NCBI GenBank assembly: GCA_028280415.1
Contig: JANQLV010000051.1
Span: 124,001-188,000 of the forward strand
DNA: 64,000 nt
Direction: 5' to 3'
Origin: Saprospiraceae bacterium
Lineage (GTDB): Bacteria > Bacteroidota > Bacteroidia > Chitinophagales > Saprospiraceae
Shown here: positions 17,180 through 25,554 of the stretch, piece after piece
How the letters are laid out: each line of letters opens with the position of its first letter
Numbering within the stretch: the first letter of the stretch is position 1
Translations under genes and position numbers: made by a program
Notes under the pieces: model-generated
Database searches by the model: none
The model's input: only the letters and a program-made list of their open reading frames with translations
What the model was told of the DNA's origin: nothing

Positions 17180-17938
17180 CTATTTTTCAATTGAAGTCGT
17201 ATAGCCAAAGGTATTCAAAATTTCTTTGCCTTTTGCAGAAAAGAGGAAGTCATAAAATTGCCGGGAGGCAGGATTTTCGGAAGATTTAAGTAAAGCGACA
17301 CCCTGACTGATTGGTGCATAGGATTTCGGATCGACTTCCAACCAAAAGCCCCGATTCGCCAAATGAGGTGCTTTAATAGTTGATTTTGCTGTGAATCCGA
17401 GATCAGCGGCTTGAGTAGTGATAAACTGATTGGCCTGTGCAATATTTTCACCATAGACAAGTTTGGGTTCAAGTTTTTTCAATAACCTATAGTATTCCAA
17501 TACTTCTACAGCCGCCCGGCCGTAGGGCGCTGTTTTCGGATTCGCAATTGCAAAGTAGTTTATTTGTTCCAGGTTCAGACTGTCCGGTGAGCGCAACAAT
17601 TCCTTTTTCATACTCCATAAAATCATATGTCCGTAAGCATAAACCTCGGGCGGTCCTTGCAATAGTCCTTCTGTATATAGTTTTTGAGGATATTTCATAT
17701 CCGCCGAAAGGAAAATATCGAAAGGGGCTCCCTGAACGATTTGTGCGGTGAGTTTCCCGGAAGAAGCGATGATTACCTCACAAGCATATCCCGTTTCTAC
17801 TGTAAATGCTTCGCTTAAGGGCTTAATAGCAAATTGCAGATTGGCTGCTGCCGCTATTCTTATTTTCTGTTGTCCTGCTTCATTACAATTCAGGCTTAAT
17901 AAAGCCGATAGAAATAGAAAACAAAAGTAATTCCTCAT
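17180..17938 (-). CDS. modA: molybdate ABC transporter substrate-binding protein
   Basis: The periplasmic molybdate/tungstate-binding protein, 252 residues. IRIAAAANLQFAIKPL and IIASSGKLTAQI are the oxyanion-binding segments and GAPFDIFLSAD is a family marker. The signal region MRNYFCFLFLSALLSLNC suggests a lipoprotein, although the residue before Cys is Asn, which is atypical. It starts 21 bp after a short DUF6090-like ORF, so the mod genes may be co-transcribed with the DUF2157/GDYXXLXY genes upstream. Confidence 0.94.
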   Translation of the reverse strand: MRNYFCFLFLSALLSLNCNEAGQQKIRIAAAANLQFAIKPLSEAFTVETGYACEVIIASSGKLTAQIVQGAPFDIFLSADMKYPQKLYTEGLLQGPPEVYAYGHMILWSMKKELLRSPDSLNLEQINYFAIANPKTAPYGRAAVEVLEYYRLLKKLEPKLVYGENIAQANQFITTQAADLGFTAKSTIKAPHLANRGFWLEVDPKSYAPISQGVALLKSSENPASRQFYDFLFSAKGKEILNTFGYTTSIEK

Positions 17939-17959
17939 TTAGTGTTCGCGCGTAAACCG

Positions 17960-18154
17960 TTATTTGTTAATTTGTAAAAATGCTTCTAAGTCTTTTACAT
18001 TATCCTTAATTTCCAGTCTCATATTGGCCATAATCGTATTAATAAATTTTTGATTATCGCTATTTTCTTTCCAATTGTTAATAAACAAGGCAATCAAAAT
18101 TCCGAGAATTACCGGAATCATTTCGAGGAATATATTTTTGATATACTTTCTCAT
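17960..18154 (-). CDS. short DUF6090-like membrane protein, probably a truncated remnant
   Basis: A 64-residue ORF whose N-terminus (IPVILGILIALFINNWKEN) looks like the membrane segment that opens DUF6090-type proteins, which are normally about 200-250 residues. Here the frame stops soon after the first coiled region, and modA begins 21 bp later. It could be a C-terminally truncated remnant or a real miniature protein. It starts 11 bp after the GDYXXLXY gene, on the same strand. Confidence 0.5.
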   Translation of the reverse strand: MRKYIKNIFLEMIPVILGILIALFINNWKENSDNQKFINTIMANMRLEIKDNVKDLEAFLQINK

Positions 18155-18165
18155 GCAAAGCTATA

Positions 18166-18729
18166 TTATTCGACTATTTCCCCGATTGGTATTTCGTCCA
18201 AAAAAACGTTTTCAATCACTGCCTTTCCATTTTTGATTTTTACCAAAGCATAGGCAATAATATTTTCGTCCCTGCTAGCCTCCCGGTATTTTACTTCTGC
18301 TTCGTATGCCTTGGTTTCTTTCATATAAAAGCGATTAAAAGGATATTCTACTACCAATTGATCGCCCAGAGAATCTTTAAAAAGATGGCTCACTTTGGCC
18401 TCAACAAAATCTTCGCTTTGTTCCGGACGTTTTTTGCTTACCTCTTTGATTGCCGCAAAACCGTTTTCATCTGTTTTGAATTTTACATATATAGGTTCAT
18501 TATATTCCCAATCTTCTTTATCGGCTACGCCAATTTGATTCGCTTCAAAATTCAACCATATATATTTACCTCGAAAAGGATCATAGGGATCAACCGGAGC
18601 TGTTTTAAATTTAAAGGCACTGCCCGTTTTCAAAATATTTTCCTGTTTAAAAATCATACTTGCCGGAACAAAAAGCTGAACAAGTACCATTAAAATAAAA
18701 GCCGGGAAAATGATTTGTTTAACTTTCAT
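18166..18729 (-). CDS. GDYXXLXY domain protein
   Basis: A 187-residue protein with an N-terminal signal anchor (IIFPAFILMVLVQLFVPAS) and the family pattern in VDPYDPFRGKYIWLNF. GDYXXLXY proteins are typically encoded next to DUF2157 membrane proteins, as here. I chose the ATG at 18729, which overlaps the DUF2157 stop by 11 bp and gives a clean anchor; an upstream in-frame ATG at 18783 would add 18 residues. The function of the pair is unknown. Confidence 0.87.
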   Translation of the reverse strand: MKVKQIIFPAFILMVLVQLFVPASMIFKQENILKTGSAFKFKTAPVDPYDPFRGKYIWLNFEANQIGVADKEDWEYNEPIYVKFKTDENGFAAIKEVSKKRPEQSEDFVEAKVSHLFKDSLGDQLVVEYPFNRFYMKETKAYEAEVKYREASRDENIIAYALVKIKNGKAVIENVFLDEIPIGEIVE

Positions 18730-19990
18730 GCGATTTTCTTTTTTGTAACATAAGATAATTAGCAACAAAGAATCCGATCCCAATCAATACAAATAAGATT
18801 CCCCGATGCACAAAGGATAGATTTACATCAAAAAACCGACATACCGTGAGCAAAGTAATGATGATCAGGCCATAATTCAATATTCCCAAATGATCTTCCT
18901 TCGCCCCTTTTCGGATCGTCAAAACACCGATACCAAATATTAATAAGTTTATCAGAACAGCCGCTAGCTTAAGCCCTCCCTGCCAACCAATCAAAAAGAT
19001 CAGGGTAAAGAATAAAAACACCGTAGATAAGGGTTCCAAGGCCTCCCAGGCTTTTTTTCTTATTTGTAAAAACAAAAAAATCAAAGCCAATACTCCCAGT
19101 AATATGCTAAGTATAGCCTCTGAACCAAAAGTAAACGACTCATCTTGCAGCTCTTCCCAGAACCAATAAAAACTTAATGCCAGCAGTATTCCTACGGTTC
19201 CTAAAGCAGCAATCACGCGATAGCCGTTTTTGAGTATACTCTGTTTTTTCAAATATCTCGCATTACCGATCAAATAAAAAACAGCGAATAAATTGATATA
19301 AGCCAGAAACATCAATTCTGCATCTTTATCGGAAAACATCCCTAAAGCAATGGCTAAAGAGCCCGGCACCATCCAGTTGTGAAAAGACATAAAATTGCTG
19401 GTAGCAGAATGGCGATAGAGCTGATAATAATAGGGAAGAGCCCCTAAAAATAATAACCAGTACCAACAGTAATCTAAGGGGGCATAATAATGTTCTTCCG
19501 TTGCATACCAGGTAATTCCCGCCAGGTAGAGCAGGGAAACCATTGAAGAACGCATGACATACATTAGGGGTAGCGCCAGTATTGCCCAGGTGAATAAAAA
19601 GTTTTCTATTGCTCCGGGTAAATGGTAAATCTGGCTGATCAAAGCAATACTTGTACCGATACCGAAAAATACCAGGAGTGCGCTCGTTTCGCGCCAGGCT
19701 TTACTTTCTTTCCGCTTAAGCAAGGTGTAAGCACATAAAGCCTGACCAATCAGTAGTGGGATAAAGGCAAAGATGCTTTTGATATTTCTGGAAAGATTAT
19801 CCCAATTATGTGCTACAATAAGAATGATTCCCAGTCCAACCAGAAGCGCTCCTAAAATTCCAAATGCGATAAAAAGACGATTGGCAGAGTCAGGACGTTG
19901 TGCTTCGTAATAAGCCCGTATTCGTTCGGCAGTCTCAGCCGAGATGACATTTGCTTCCTGTAGCGCTTTTAGATCATTTTGAAGCCTCAT
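18719..19990 (-). CDS. DUF2157 multi-pass membrane protein
   Basis: A 423-residue integral membrane protein. The N-terminal ~40 residues are soluble (LKALQEANVISAETAERIRAYYE, the helical part of DUF2157) and about a dozen hydrophobic helices follow. It is first in a tightly packed minus-strand run: DUF2157, GDYXXLXY, a DUF6090-like fragment, then modABC. No function is established for the family. Confidence 0.9.
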   Translation of the reverse strand: MRLQNDLKALQEANVISAETAERIRAYYEAQRPDSANRLFIAFGILGALLVGLGIILIVAHNWDNLSRNIKSIFAFIPLLIGQALCAYTLLKRKESKAWRETSALLVFFGIGTSIALISQIYHLPGAIENFLFTWAILALPLMYVMRSSMVSLLYLAGITWYATEEHYYAPLDYCWYWLLFLGALPYYYQLYRHSATSNFMSFHNWMVPGSLAIALGMFSDKDAELMFLAYINLFAVFYLIGNARYLKKQSILKNGYRVIAALGTVGILLALSFYWFWEELQDESFTFGSEAILSILLGVLALIFLFLQIRKKAWEALEPLSTVFLFFTLIFLIGWQGGLKLAAVLINLLIFGIGVLTIRKGAKEDHLGILNYGLIIITLLTVCRFFDVNLSFVHRGILFVLIGIGFFVANYLMLQKRKSHES

Positions 19991-20045
19991 GAACAGCAGA
20001 TATTAGATGCATTGATACAATACGCGATGAACACATCTAAAGTAG

Positions 20046-20065
20046 CGCTTTTTTAACGAAAAGCG
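20046..20065. repeat. small inverted repeat between two minus-strand genes
   Basis: CGCTTTT and AAAAGCG form a 7-bp stem with a 6-nt loop between the 20122 stop and the 19990 start. It could be a weak terminator for the upstream lipoprotein gene, but no clear T-run follows. Confidence 0.3.
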
Positions 20066-20121
20066 ACAGGCCGCAAAATAAAATTGACAGTCAGGTTTGC
20101 TCCTGAAAGCTCATAATCAGG

Positions 20122-20559
20122 CTAATCGATAATATCGTGCATATCTACATAAAGTATTTCCTGCTTTCCATCGATTGTCTGAATCTCCCATTTCAGATCG
20201 TATAACTCTTTGGGGTAGGCTTTTCCATTTACACGTCTCATGCCTTCGAGCTTCGACCAGTCGCGTACCAGAATTTTTCCAGTGAAGCATTCATTCTCGT
20301 TTCTAAACTCCGTCATCATATAGGTCTTTGCTCCTTCATCCATAAAAGTATCAAAGAAATAACGAAAGTCTTCCGCTTTTTTGTCCGCCAAAAAAACTCT
20401 TACTTTTGACTGATAAGCCAGGGAGGCAGGCATTGCGGCTCCAATGAAAGCGGATGGATGGCATTCCGGACTTTCGCTCCAGTAATGCTCCGGTAAATCA
20501 CAAGCCAGATAAAAAATAAGCAGACCGGTCAGGAGAAAAAAATAGTTGATCTTCTTCAT
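20122..20559 (-). CDS. small predicted lipoprotein of unknown function
   Basis: A 145-residue protein with signal MKKINYFFLLTGLLIFYLAC (lipobox YLAC, Cys20). The mature domain is mixed alpha/beta with Cys33 and one further Cys (NENECFTGK); no family is recognised. It stands alone, with gaps of 131 bp downstream and 85 bp upstream. Confidence 0.7.
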   Translation of the reverse strand: MKKINYFFLLTGLLIFYLACDLPEHYWSESPECHPSAFIGAAMPASLAYQSKVRVFLADKKAEDFRYFFDTFMDEGAKTYMMTEFRNENECFTGKILVRDWSKLEGMRRVNGKAYPKELYDLKWEIQTIDGKQEILYVDMHDIID

Positions 20560-20604
20560 AATGCTTTATTTCAATTTTTGCTATTCGCCGTTTACGATGT
20601 ACGA

Positions 20605-20624
20605 TTTGCTTTTCGAAAAGCAAA
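20605..20624. repeat. 20-bp perfect palindrome
   Basis: TTTGCTTTTCGAAAAGCAAA is a perfect palindrome between the alpha/beta hydrolase stop (20645) and the lipoprotein start (20559). It could end the glsB-glsA-hydrolase transcript as a hairpin or be a binding site for a dimeric regulator. Confidence 0.5.
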
Positions 20625-20644
20625 CGGTGTATAACAAAAAAGTA

Positions 20645-21535
20645 TCAAGTAATATTCGATAATAATTCTAAAATTTCCTTTTTAATAAGGGCCATTTCGG
20701 TCCAGAGAATAAAATGATCGCCTTTTTCCACCATAGTTGTTTTGATACATAAATCATCTGTAATCATTGCCTTTGCAAAATCTGCATTAGCCTTTGGAAC
20801 AAGTACATCTTCTGTGCCTTGTACAACAGTAATGGGTACAGAGATATCAGCCCATCCATCCATCATTGCATCGAGTTCTCTGCGTAGCGGGATAATTTCC
20901 TGATTACAAACCCGAAGTGCCGAGGGTGTCAGCCAGCGAATGGGTGGAAAATCGATTACCTTTCGCCAGGCATTGGAGGGTTCCAGGCTCGGGCTGATCG
21001 AAGGAGCCACCATGACCAATCCATCGACCAGCTCCGGATGATCCATAACCAGGCGTGCAATCACCGGGCCACCCATTGAATGACCAACGAGTATTTTTTT
21101 CCTTCGGGGAAAATCTTCCAGGATACTGGCTATTAGTTCAGCTTGTATAAGCAGAGAAGAAACACTTTTTCCAAAATCCGAATAACCAAAACCAAGTCGA
21201 TCCACTGCTATCATATCCGAGTACTTGCTCAGTATCGTATCGGAAAAATATTCTTCGTAAGCATTCAGAGCACCGGGTGATCCGTGTACAAAAACGATCA
21301 GGGGTAATGAGGACCGGTTACCGATTTGCAAATAATGTAGTTCCCTTCCAAGTTTTTTTTTGGTTTTGAAAACCGGACTCATTTGTCCCTGCTCAATAAG
21401 CCACTGACTGAGTACCTGAGGATTATAGCGCATCTTTGCCCATTCCATCTTACTTACAAAAAAGAACAGGACTAAAAGGCCCAAGAACCAGAAGCGCTTC
21501 TTCTTATACCACTGCCTTTTTTTCTTCTTCATCAT
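20645..21535 (-). CDS. alpha/beta hydrolase, membrane-anchored
   Basis: A 296-residue alpha/beta-fold hydrolase anchored by one N-terminal helix after a Lys-rich start. The catalytic triad is visible: Ser153 in GHSMGG, Asp243 in GTEDVLVP and His274 in GDHFILW; HGSPG (84-88) forms the oxyanion hole. It starts 4 bp after the stop of the acyltransferase gene, so it belongs to the acyl-lipid operon and may be a lipase or thioesterase in the same pathway. The substrate is inferred only from context. Confidence 0.88.
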   Translation of the reverse strand: MMKKKKRQWYKKKRFWFLGLLVLFFFVSKMEWAKMRYNPQVLSQWLIEQGQMSPVFKTKKKLGRELHYLQIGNRSSLPLIVFVHGSPGALNAYEEYFSDTILSKYSDMIAVDRLGFGYSDFGKSVSSLLIQAELIASILEDFPRRKKILVGHSMGGPVIARLVMDHPELVDGLVMVAPSISPSLEPSNAWRKVIDFPPIRWLTPSALRVCNQEIIPLRRELDAMMDGWADISVPITVVQGTEDVLVPKANADFAKAMITDDLCIKTTMVEKGDHFILWTEMALIKKEILELLSNIT

Positions 21536-21539
21536 GTCC

Positions 21540-22295
21540 TTATACCTTTCCTTGTTCGGATAAATGCCAGCCTTTTCTCAATCTCAACAACTCTGCATCT
21601 ATCCACTGTTTGGATTTTTGCAAAAGTTGCTCGGGATCATCTCCCTGGATTTTTGGACCGTAACTCATTCGTACATAAATATTTTTATTGCTAAAACACT
21701 CAAAAAAATGTCGGAAGAAAGTATCGTCTCCAATCCAGGCATTGCTATCGCTCTGATACTCATGGACCAGTGGATAAAGAATAAATTGTTCCTTTGCCGC
21801 ATCTCTGAACAATCCTCTTTTAAACTCTATCGTTTGAGGTTCGATATGTGTTGTTCCTTCCGGATAATTAATAACAAAATAGCCTTTTTTCAGCATCTTC
21901 AATATTTCCTTCCTCGCCTGATCCCGACCTTCCCTGGTTTTACGATCCACAAACACTGCACCCGAAACCATAGCAGCATAACCAATAACCGGCCAGCTTT
22001 GTATTTCTGTCTTGCCAACTGGCAAGGCTAATATTTGGCTCAAAGTCAGTAAAGGATCGTAATAAGACCGATGGTTACAAACCAATAAGCCGGCTTCGAC
22101 AGGTTGCTCTCCATAAGTTGTAATATGCACGCCTAAAAATCTATGTACTTTACGAAACCACTCTTTCCTGAGCCGTAGCGCTCTGTCCAAATCATTTCCG
22201 ACAACAATCGCCTTCGCTAAATACCTGCTTACATAGAAGAGTGTACCGGTTATGAAGAATGTCAGCCGGGAAAATGCTCTTACAAAACCAATCAT
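21540..22295 (-). CDS. glsA: PlsC-like O-acyltransferase, probably GlsA of glycine-lipid synthesis
   Basis: A membrane-associated acyltransferase of 251 residues. Motif I NHRSYYD (H75, D80), FVDRKTREG and the PEGT motif (145-148) are intact. On its own it would be called a 1-acylglycerol-3-phosphate acyltransferase. Because a GlsB-like N-acyltransferase precedes it on the same strand, as in Bacteroides, I infer that it O-acylates the N-acyl-3-hydroxy-acyl glycine to give a glycine lipid. A heptamer repeat array occupies most of the 102-bp spacer and ends 7 bp before the ATG. Confidence 0.75.
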   Translation of the reverse strand: MIGFVRAFSRLTFFITGTLFYVSRYLAKAIVVGNDLDRALRLRKEWFRKVHRFLGVHITTYGEQPVEAGLLVCNHRSYYDPLLTLSQILALPVGKTEIQSWPVIGYAAMVSGAVFVDRKTREGRDQARKEILKMLKKGYFVINYPEGTTHIEPQTIEFKRGLFRDAAKEQFILYPLVHEYQSDSNAWIGDDTFFRHFFECFSNKNIYVRMSYGPKIQGDDPEQLLQKSKQWIDAELLRLRKGWHLSEQGKV

Positions 22296-22301
22296 AGAAA
22301 G

Positions 22302-22380
22302 CGTTTTTCGTTTTTCGTTTTTCGTTTTTCGTTTTTCGTTTTTCGTTTTTCGTTTTTCGTTTTTCGTTTTTCGTTTTTCG
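22302..22380. repeat. tandem heptamer repeat, 11 copies
   Basis: Eleven uninterrupted copies of CGTTTTT (AAAAACG on the transcribed minus strand) plus a partial CG. The array lies between the glsB-like stop (22398) and the glsA-like start (22295), inside the presumed mRNA leader of the second gene. Perfect copies suggest recent slippage. A unit of 7 does not preserve frame, but the array lies outside coding sequence. Confidence 0.95.
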
Positions 22381-22397
22381 AGGATTAAGATAAAAAA

Positions 22398-23318
22398 TCA
22401 CTTTTCATTTAAAAGCTGAATAATCGAGTCGGGTAAATGTTTTATATCCAAAATCATTAAACCATCCAGTGCATCCGAAAAATTGGGATCAATATTAAAA
22501 CTGATAAACTTCGCATTGAGTTTTGTATACTGCTTGAGTAAAACAGGTACTTTGACATGATCCGGTTCGATCGATTTTAAAAAAAACTCCAGATCCCTTA
22601 AGCGATCGCCCTTGATGGTATTAAGCATTTCTTCCAGATTCACTTGTTCCAAATCAGGCTTGAAAGGTGTCCTTGGTCTGAAGTGTACAGCCATTTTTTT
22701 ATCATAAAAATGGCGTTTGACAAATGCAACAATTAAACTTTTGGATATTCCGGAATAAAACTTACTAATGCTGACCGGGCCAATAAGATATTGATAATAG
22801 TCATTTTTAACGAGTACAGTTAGGATACCCTGCCAAAGCAAGAAAAAAGGTAAATAAGTTTTTTGATAAGCAGGTACGATATAGGAACGCCCCAGTTCTA
22901 TTGATCTTTCCAAAACCGGTAAGACGACATTATCTATTTCGAATAAGCTATTAATATAGAAACGTTCGAAACCGACGGCATGGCTAATCGTATCTCCCAT
23001 TCCCATTCGATAACCTCCTACTACACATTGTTGCTTCCGATCCCAGATAAAAAGGTTGAGATAATAATCATCGTACTCATCAATGTCTAAAGCCTTTCCT
23101 GTTCCTTCTCCGACCGAACGAAAAGTCAGCTCTCGCAAGCGACCGATCTCTCTTAACAAATGTGGTATCTCATAAGCTTTGGCCAGATATACGTCGAAGT
23201 TTCGTCTGGAAATCAAAAGGTGTTCCCTGCCAAGGTTTTTGATATCCCTGCATAAATCGCGTTTGGGGACAGGTCTTATCAATTTTTCCCTATAATCTAT
23301 TTTTTCGAATACTGACAT
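22398..23318 (-). CDS. glsB: GNAT-type N-acyltransferase, probably GlsB of glycine-lipid synthesis
   Basis: A 306-residue protein of the OlsB/GlsB acyl-ACP N-acyltransferase type. RELTFRSVGEGTGKALDID, YYLNLFIWD, VGGYRMGMG and ELGRSYIVPAYQK are family segments. In Bacteroides, GlsB transfers a 3-hydroxy-acyl chain to glycine and an adjacent O-acyltransferase completes the lipid. The adjacent PlsC-like gene supports that assignment; ornithine or another amino acid as acceptor is possible. It is first of three genes on this strand. Confidence 0.78.
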   Translation of the reverse strand: MSVFEKIDYREKLIRPVPKRDLCRDIKNLGREHLLISRRNFDVYLAKAYEIPHLLREIGRLRELTFRSVGEGTGKALDIDEYDDYYLNLFIWDRKQQCVVGGYRMGMGDTISHAVGFERFYINSLFEIDNVVLPVLERSIELGRSYIVPAYQKTYLPFFLLWQGILTVLVKNDYYQYLIGPVSISKFYSGISKSLIVAFVKRHFYDKKMAVHFRPRTPFKPDLEQVNLEEMLNTIKGDRLRDLEFFLKSIEPDHVKVPVLLKQYTKLNAKFISFNIDPNFSDALDGLMILDIKHLPDSIIQLLNEK

Positions 23319-23714
23319 ATATTTTGGAGTTGGTTTTGTCCCTAAATAAAAGCAATCAAGATTACCTGATTCTTACTTTTTTGTAAAAGTTTTATTATCA
23401 AGAACAGTTCTGTTCACTTATCCAACCTTACATTTCCGGGCCATTACCTACCTGTTTATTCACACCTTCTAACTTGAATTTAAAACTAATTCCTTAAAGT
23501 TTGGTATTTTTTCTACAAACATTAAAATCCGATAGCCACGCCTAGAATAACATAAATCAGGCTTTAAAATTCCCTCAACGCTTATTTTTCATTTCAAAAG
23601 GTATTGACTGCGACTACCTTAAAGGCTTTCTTTTAAAATAACCGGAATGTTTTCTTCATTTAATCTAGAATCTCATTACTTTTAATCTGAAACTATAAAT
23701 CACCAAAATAACTA
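23319..23714. other. 396-bp divergent intergenic region
   Basis: It separates the minus-strand acyl-lipid operon from the plus-strand Rieske operon and must hold both promoters. I see two small inverted repeats, ACTTTT/AAAAGT (23375-23390) and GAACA/TGTTC (23402-23415), but no convincing TAnnTTTG box and no small gene. Confidence 0.6.
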
Positions 23715-25322
23715 ATGAAGAAAATCCAGCTTTGCAGCTTTGATGCGCTGCAGGAAAAAGAACCAAGCCACTATCAGGTCAATGGTCTCGATCTGGTGGT
23801 TATCCGCTACAATAATCAAGTTTCTGTACTATACGGCAGGTGCCTGCATCGGGGAGCTTTGCTTGCCGATGGATATATTGATGGGCAGAATCTGATCTGC
23901 GGTTTGCACAATTGGGATTATCGATACGATACCGGAGTCAGTGAATACAATAATGAAGAAGCACTGTATAAGTTTTATGCGGAAATTCAGGACGGCCAGG
24001 TTTGGATCAATGAAGAAGAGATCAATCAATATCTCGTAGATCATCCGCAGCCATTCAAAAGGGATCAATACCAGGGACAGTACGCGGACACTCATCCGGA
24101 GGATACCGAACCTTATACCCGGTATATTAAAGAACTGGCTCAAAATGGGCTCAAAAATTTTGGCCACCATGGCCCCTCTGCCTCAATGGGCGTCGATCGA
24201 AACACATTGCCCAAATGGGAAAACATTCAGTTTCTTCCGGCACAATTAGCCCGCAGGCCGCTACTGGATCACGAGGCAGTATCTACTCATGTCGTAATCG
24301 GCCCAAATGCAAAAAAACCTTTAAGGCTGGAGCTTCCTCTCTTTGTTTCAGATATGAGCTTTGGCGCTTTATCCCGCGAAGCTAAAATTGCACTTTCAAT
24401 GGGGGCCGAAATGGCTGGTACCGGGATTTGTAGTGGCGAAGGAGGAATGCTTCCCGAAGAGCAGGCCAACAACTCCAGGTATTTTTATGAATTAGCATCC
24501 GGCAAATTTGGTTTTTCTTTCGAAAAGGTAGCCAAAGCACAAGCCTTCCATTTCAAAGGCGGACAAGGCGCCAAGACCGGAACCGGTGGTCACTTGCCCG
24601 GGCATAAAGTGACCGAAGAAATTGCTGCGGTCCGTGGTTTACAAGTTGGTCAAGCCGCTATTTCTCCTGCTGCTTTTCCGGATTTATTCAGCGCCGATGA
24701 TTTTAAAGGGTTAGCAGAAGAGATTCGGGTCTTAACCGGCGGAATTCCCATTGGTTTCAAAATCGCAGCCAGTCATATCGAAGCGGATATCGACTTTGCG
24801 CTGTCCGTAGGAGTGGATTACCTTATCCTGGATGGCCGGGGAGGCGGTACAGGATCGGCCCCGACAATTTTGCGAAACAATATCAATGTTCCAACTATTC
24901 CTGCCCTGGCCAGAGCACGCAGGCATCTGGATAAAGTTGGTGCCAAAGGTATTTCTCTAGTCATCACCGGAGGTCTGCGGGTAGCCGAGGATTTTGCCAA
25001 AGCACTCATGCTGGGAGCTGATGCCATAGCTATTTCCAATTCCGCATTACAAGCTATCGGCTGCCTTGGTATGCGAGCCTGTGGTTCGAATAACTGTCCG
25101 GTCGGGATTGCAACACAGAAAGAAAACTTACGCCAAAGATTAATCATTGAAGCCTCCGCTCAGCAATTAAATAATTTTCTGACTGCAAGTAATGATCTGA
25201 TCAAAGTAATTGCAAGAGCCTGTGGTTATGATGATATCCGAAAATTCAACCATGAGGACCTAAGCACGATGGATTATGATATGCATCGACTGACGGGCAT
25301 TGCTTATGCCGGAATTTTGTAA
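23715..25322 (+). CDS. Rieske domain fused to glutamate-synthase-type FMN/Fe-S domain
   Basis: A 535-residue fusion. Residues 1-105 are a Rieske [2Fe-2S] domain with ligands Cys43, His45 (CLH) and Cys62, His65 (CGLH). Residues from about 160 on are the FMN-binding TIM barrel of glutamate synthase (LFVSDMSFGALSREAKIAL, FHFKGGQGAKTGTGG, DGRGGGTGSAPTI, VITGGLRVAEDF) with the Cys450/456/461 cluster in CLGMRACGSNNCPVG that binds [3Fe-4S] in GltB. The glutaminase domain is absent, so ammonia would have to come from elsewhere, or the reaction is different. It is first gene of a six-gene operon; the next starts 10 bp downstream. Confidence 0.9.
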   Translation: MKKIQLCSFDALQEKEPSHYQVNGLDLVVIRYNNQVSVLYGRCLHRGALLADGYIDGQNLICGLHNWDYRYDTGVSEYNNEEALYKFYAEIQDGQVWINEEEINQYLVDHPQPFKRDQYQGQYADTHPEDTEPYTRYIKELAQNGLKNFGHHGPSASMGVDRNTLPKWENIQFLPAQLARRPLLDHEAVSTHVVIGPNAKKPLRLELPLFVSDMSFGALSREAKIALSMGAEMAGTGICSGEGGMLPEEQANNSRYFYELASGKFGFSFEKVAKAQAFHFKGGQGAKTGTGGHLPGHKVTEEIAAVRGLQVGQAAISPAAFPDLFSADDFKGLAEEIRVLTGGIPIGFKIAASHIEADIDFALSVGVDYLILDGRGGGTGSAPTILRNNINVPTIPALARARRHLDKVGAKGISLVITGGLRVAEDFAKALMLGADAIAISNSALQAIGCLGMRACGSNNCPVGIATQKENLRQRLIIEASAQQLNNFLTASNDLIKVIARACGYDDIRKFNHEDLSTMDYDMHRLTGIAYAGIL

Positions 25323-25332
25323 AAAACATGTC

Positions 25333-25548
25333 ATGGAATCGGCAATCAATATTTTATTATCAATCGCCGGGATATATCTTTTGGCCGGTGTACTATTCTC
25401 GATATTTTTTCTTTGGAAAGGACTAGTCAATGTTGATCCCGCTGCCAAAGGCAGTGGTTGGTTTTTTAAAGTATTAATATTTCCGGGTTTATGTTTTTTC
25501 TGGATTTTATTTTTAAAAAAATGGATTAAAAGTAATTCCAAAAACTGA
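25333..25548 (+). CDS. small two-helix membrane protein
   Basis: A 71-residue protein with two hydrophobic helices (INILLSIAGIYLLAGVLFSI and FKVLIFPGLCFFWILFL) joined by a short loop with VDPAAKGSGW, and a basic C-terminus. I chose ATG 25333; an in-frame ATG at 25300 would overlap the upstream gene and add a charged tail. It is unrecognised by family, but its place in the Rieske operon suggests a small subunit of the membrane complex. Confidence 0.75.
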   Translation: MESAINILLSIAGIYLLAGVLFSIFFLWKGLVNVDPAAKGSGWFFKVLIFPGLCFFWILFLKKWIKSNSKN

Positions 25549-25554
25549 TCAGTT

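Noticed and set aside
22302-22380. Repeat array considered as a CRISPR.
   Set aside because: Units are 7 bp and contiguous, without spacers, and no cas gene is near.
22192-22401. A minus-strand frame coding for a KTKNEKR-type peptide repeat.
   Set aside because: It is only the translation of the heptamer DNA array in one frame and it overlaps the acyltransferase gene; there is no start context.
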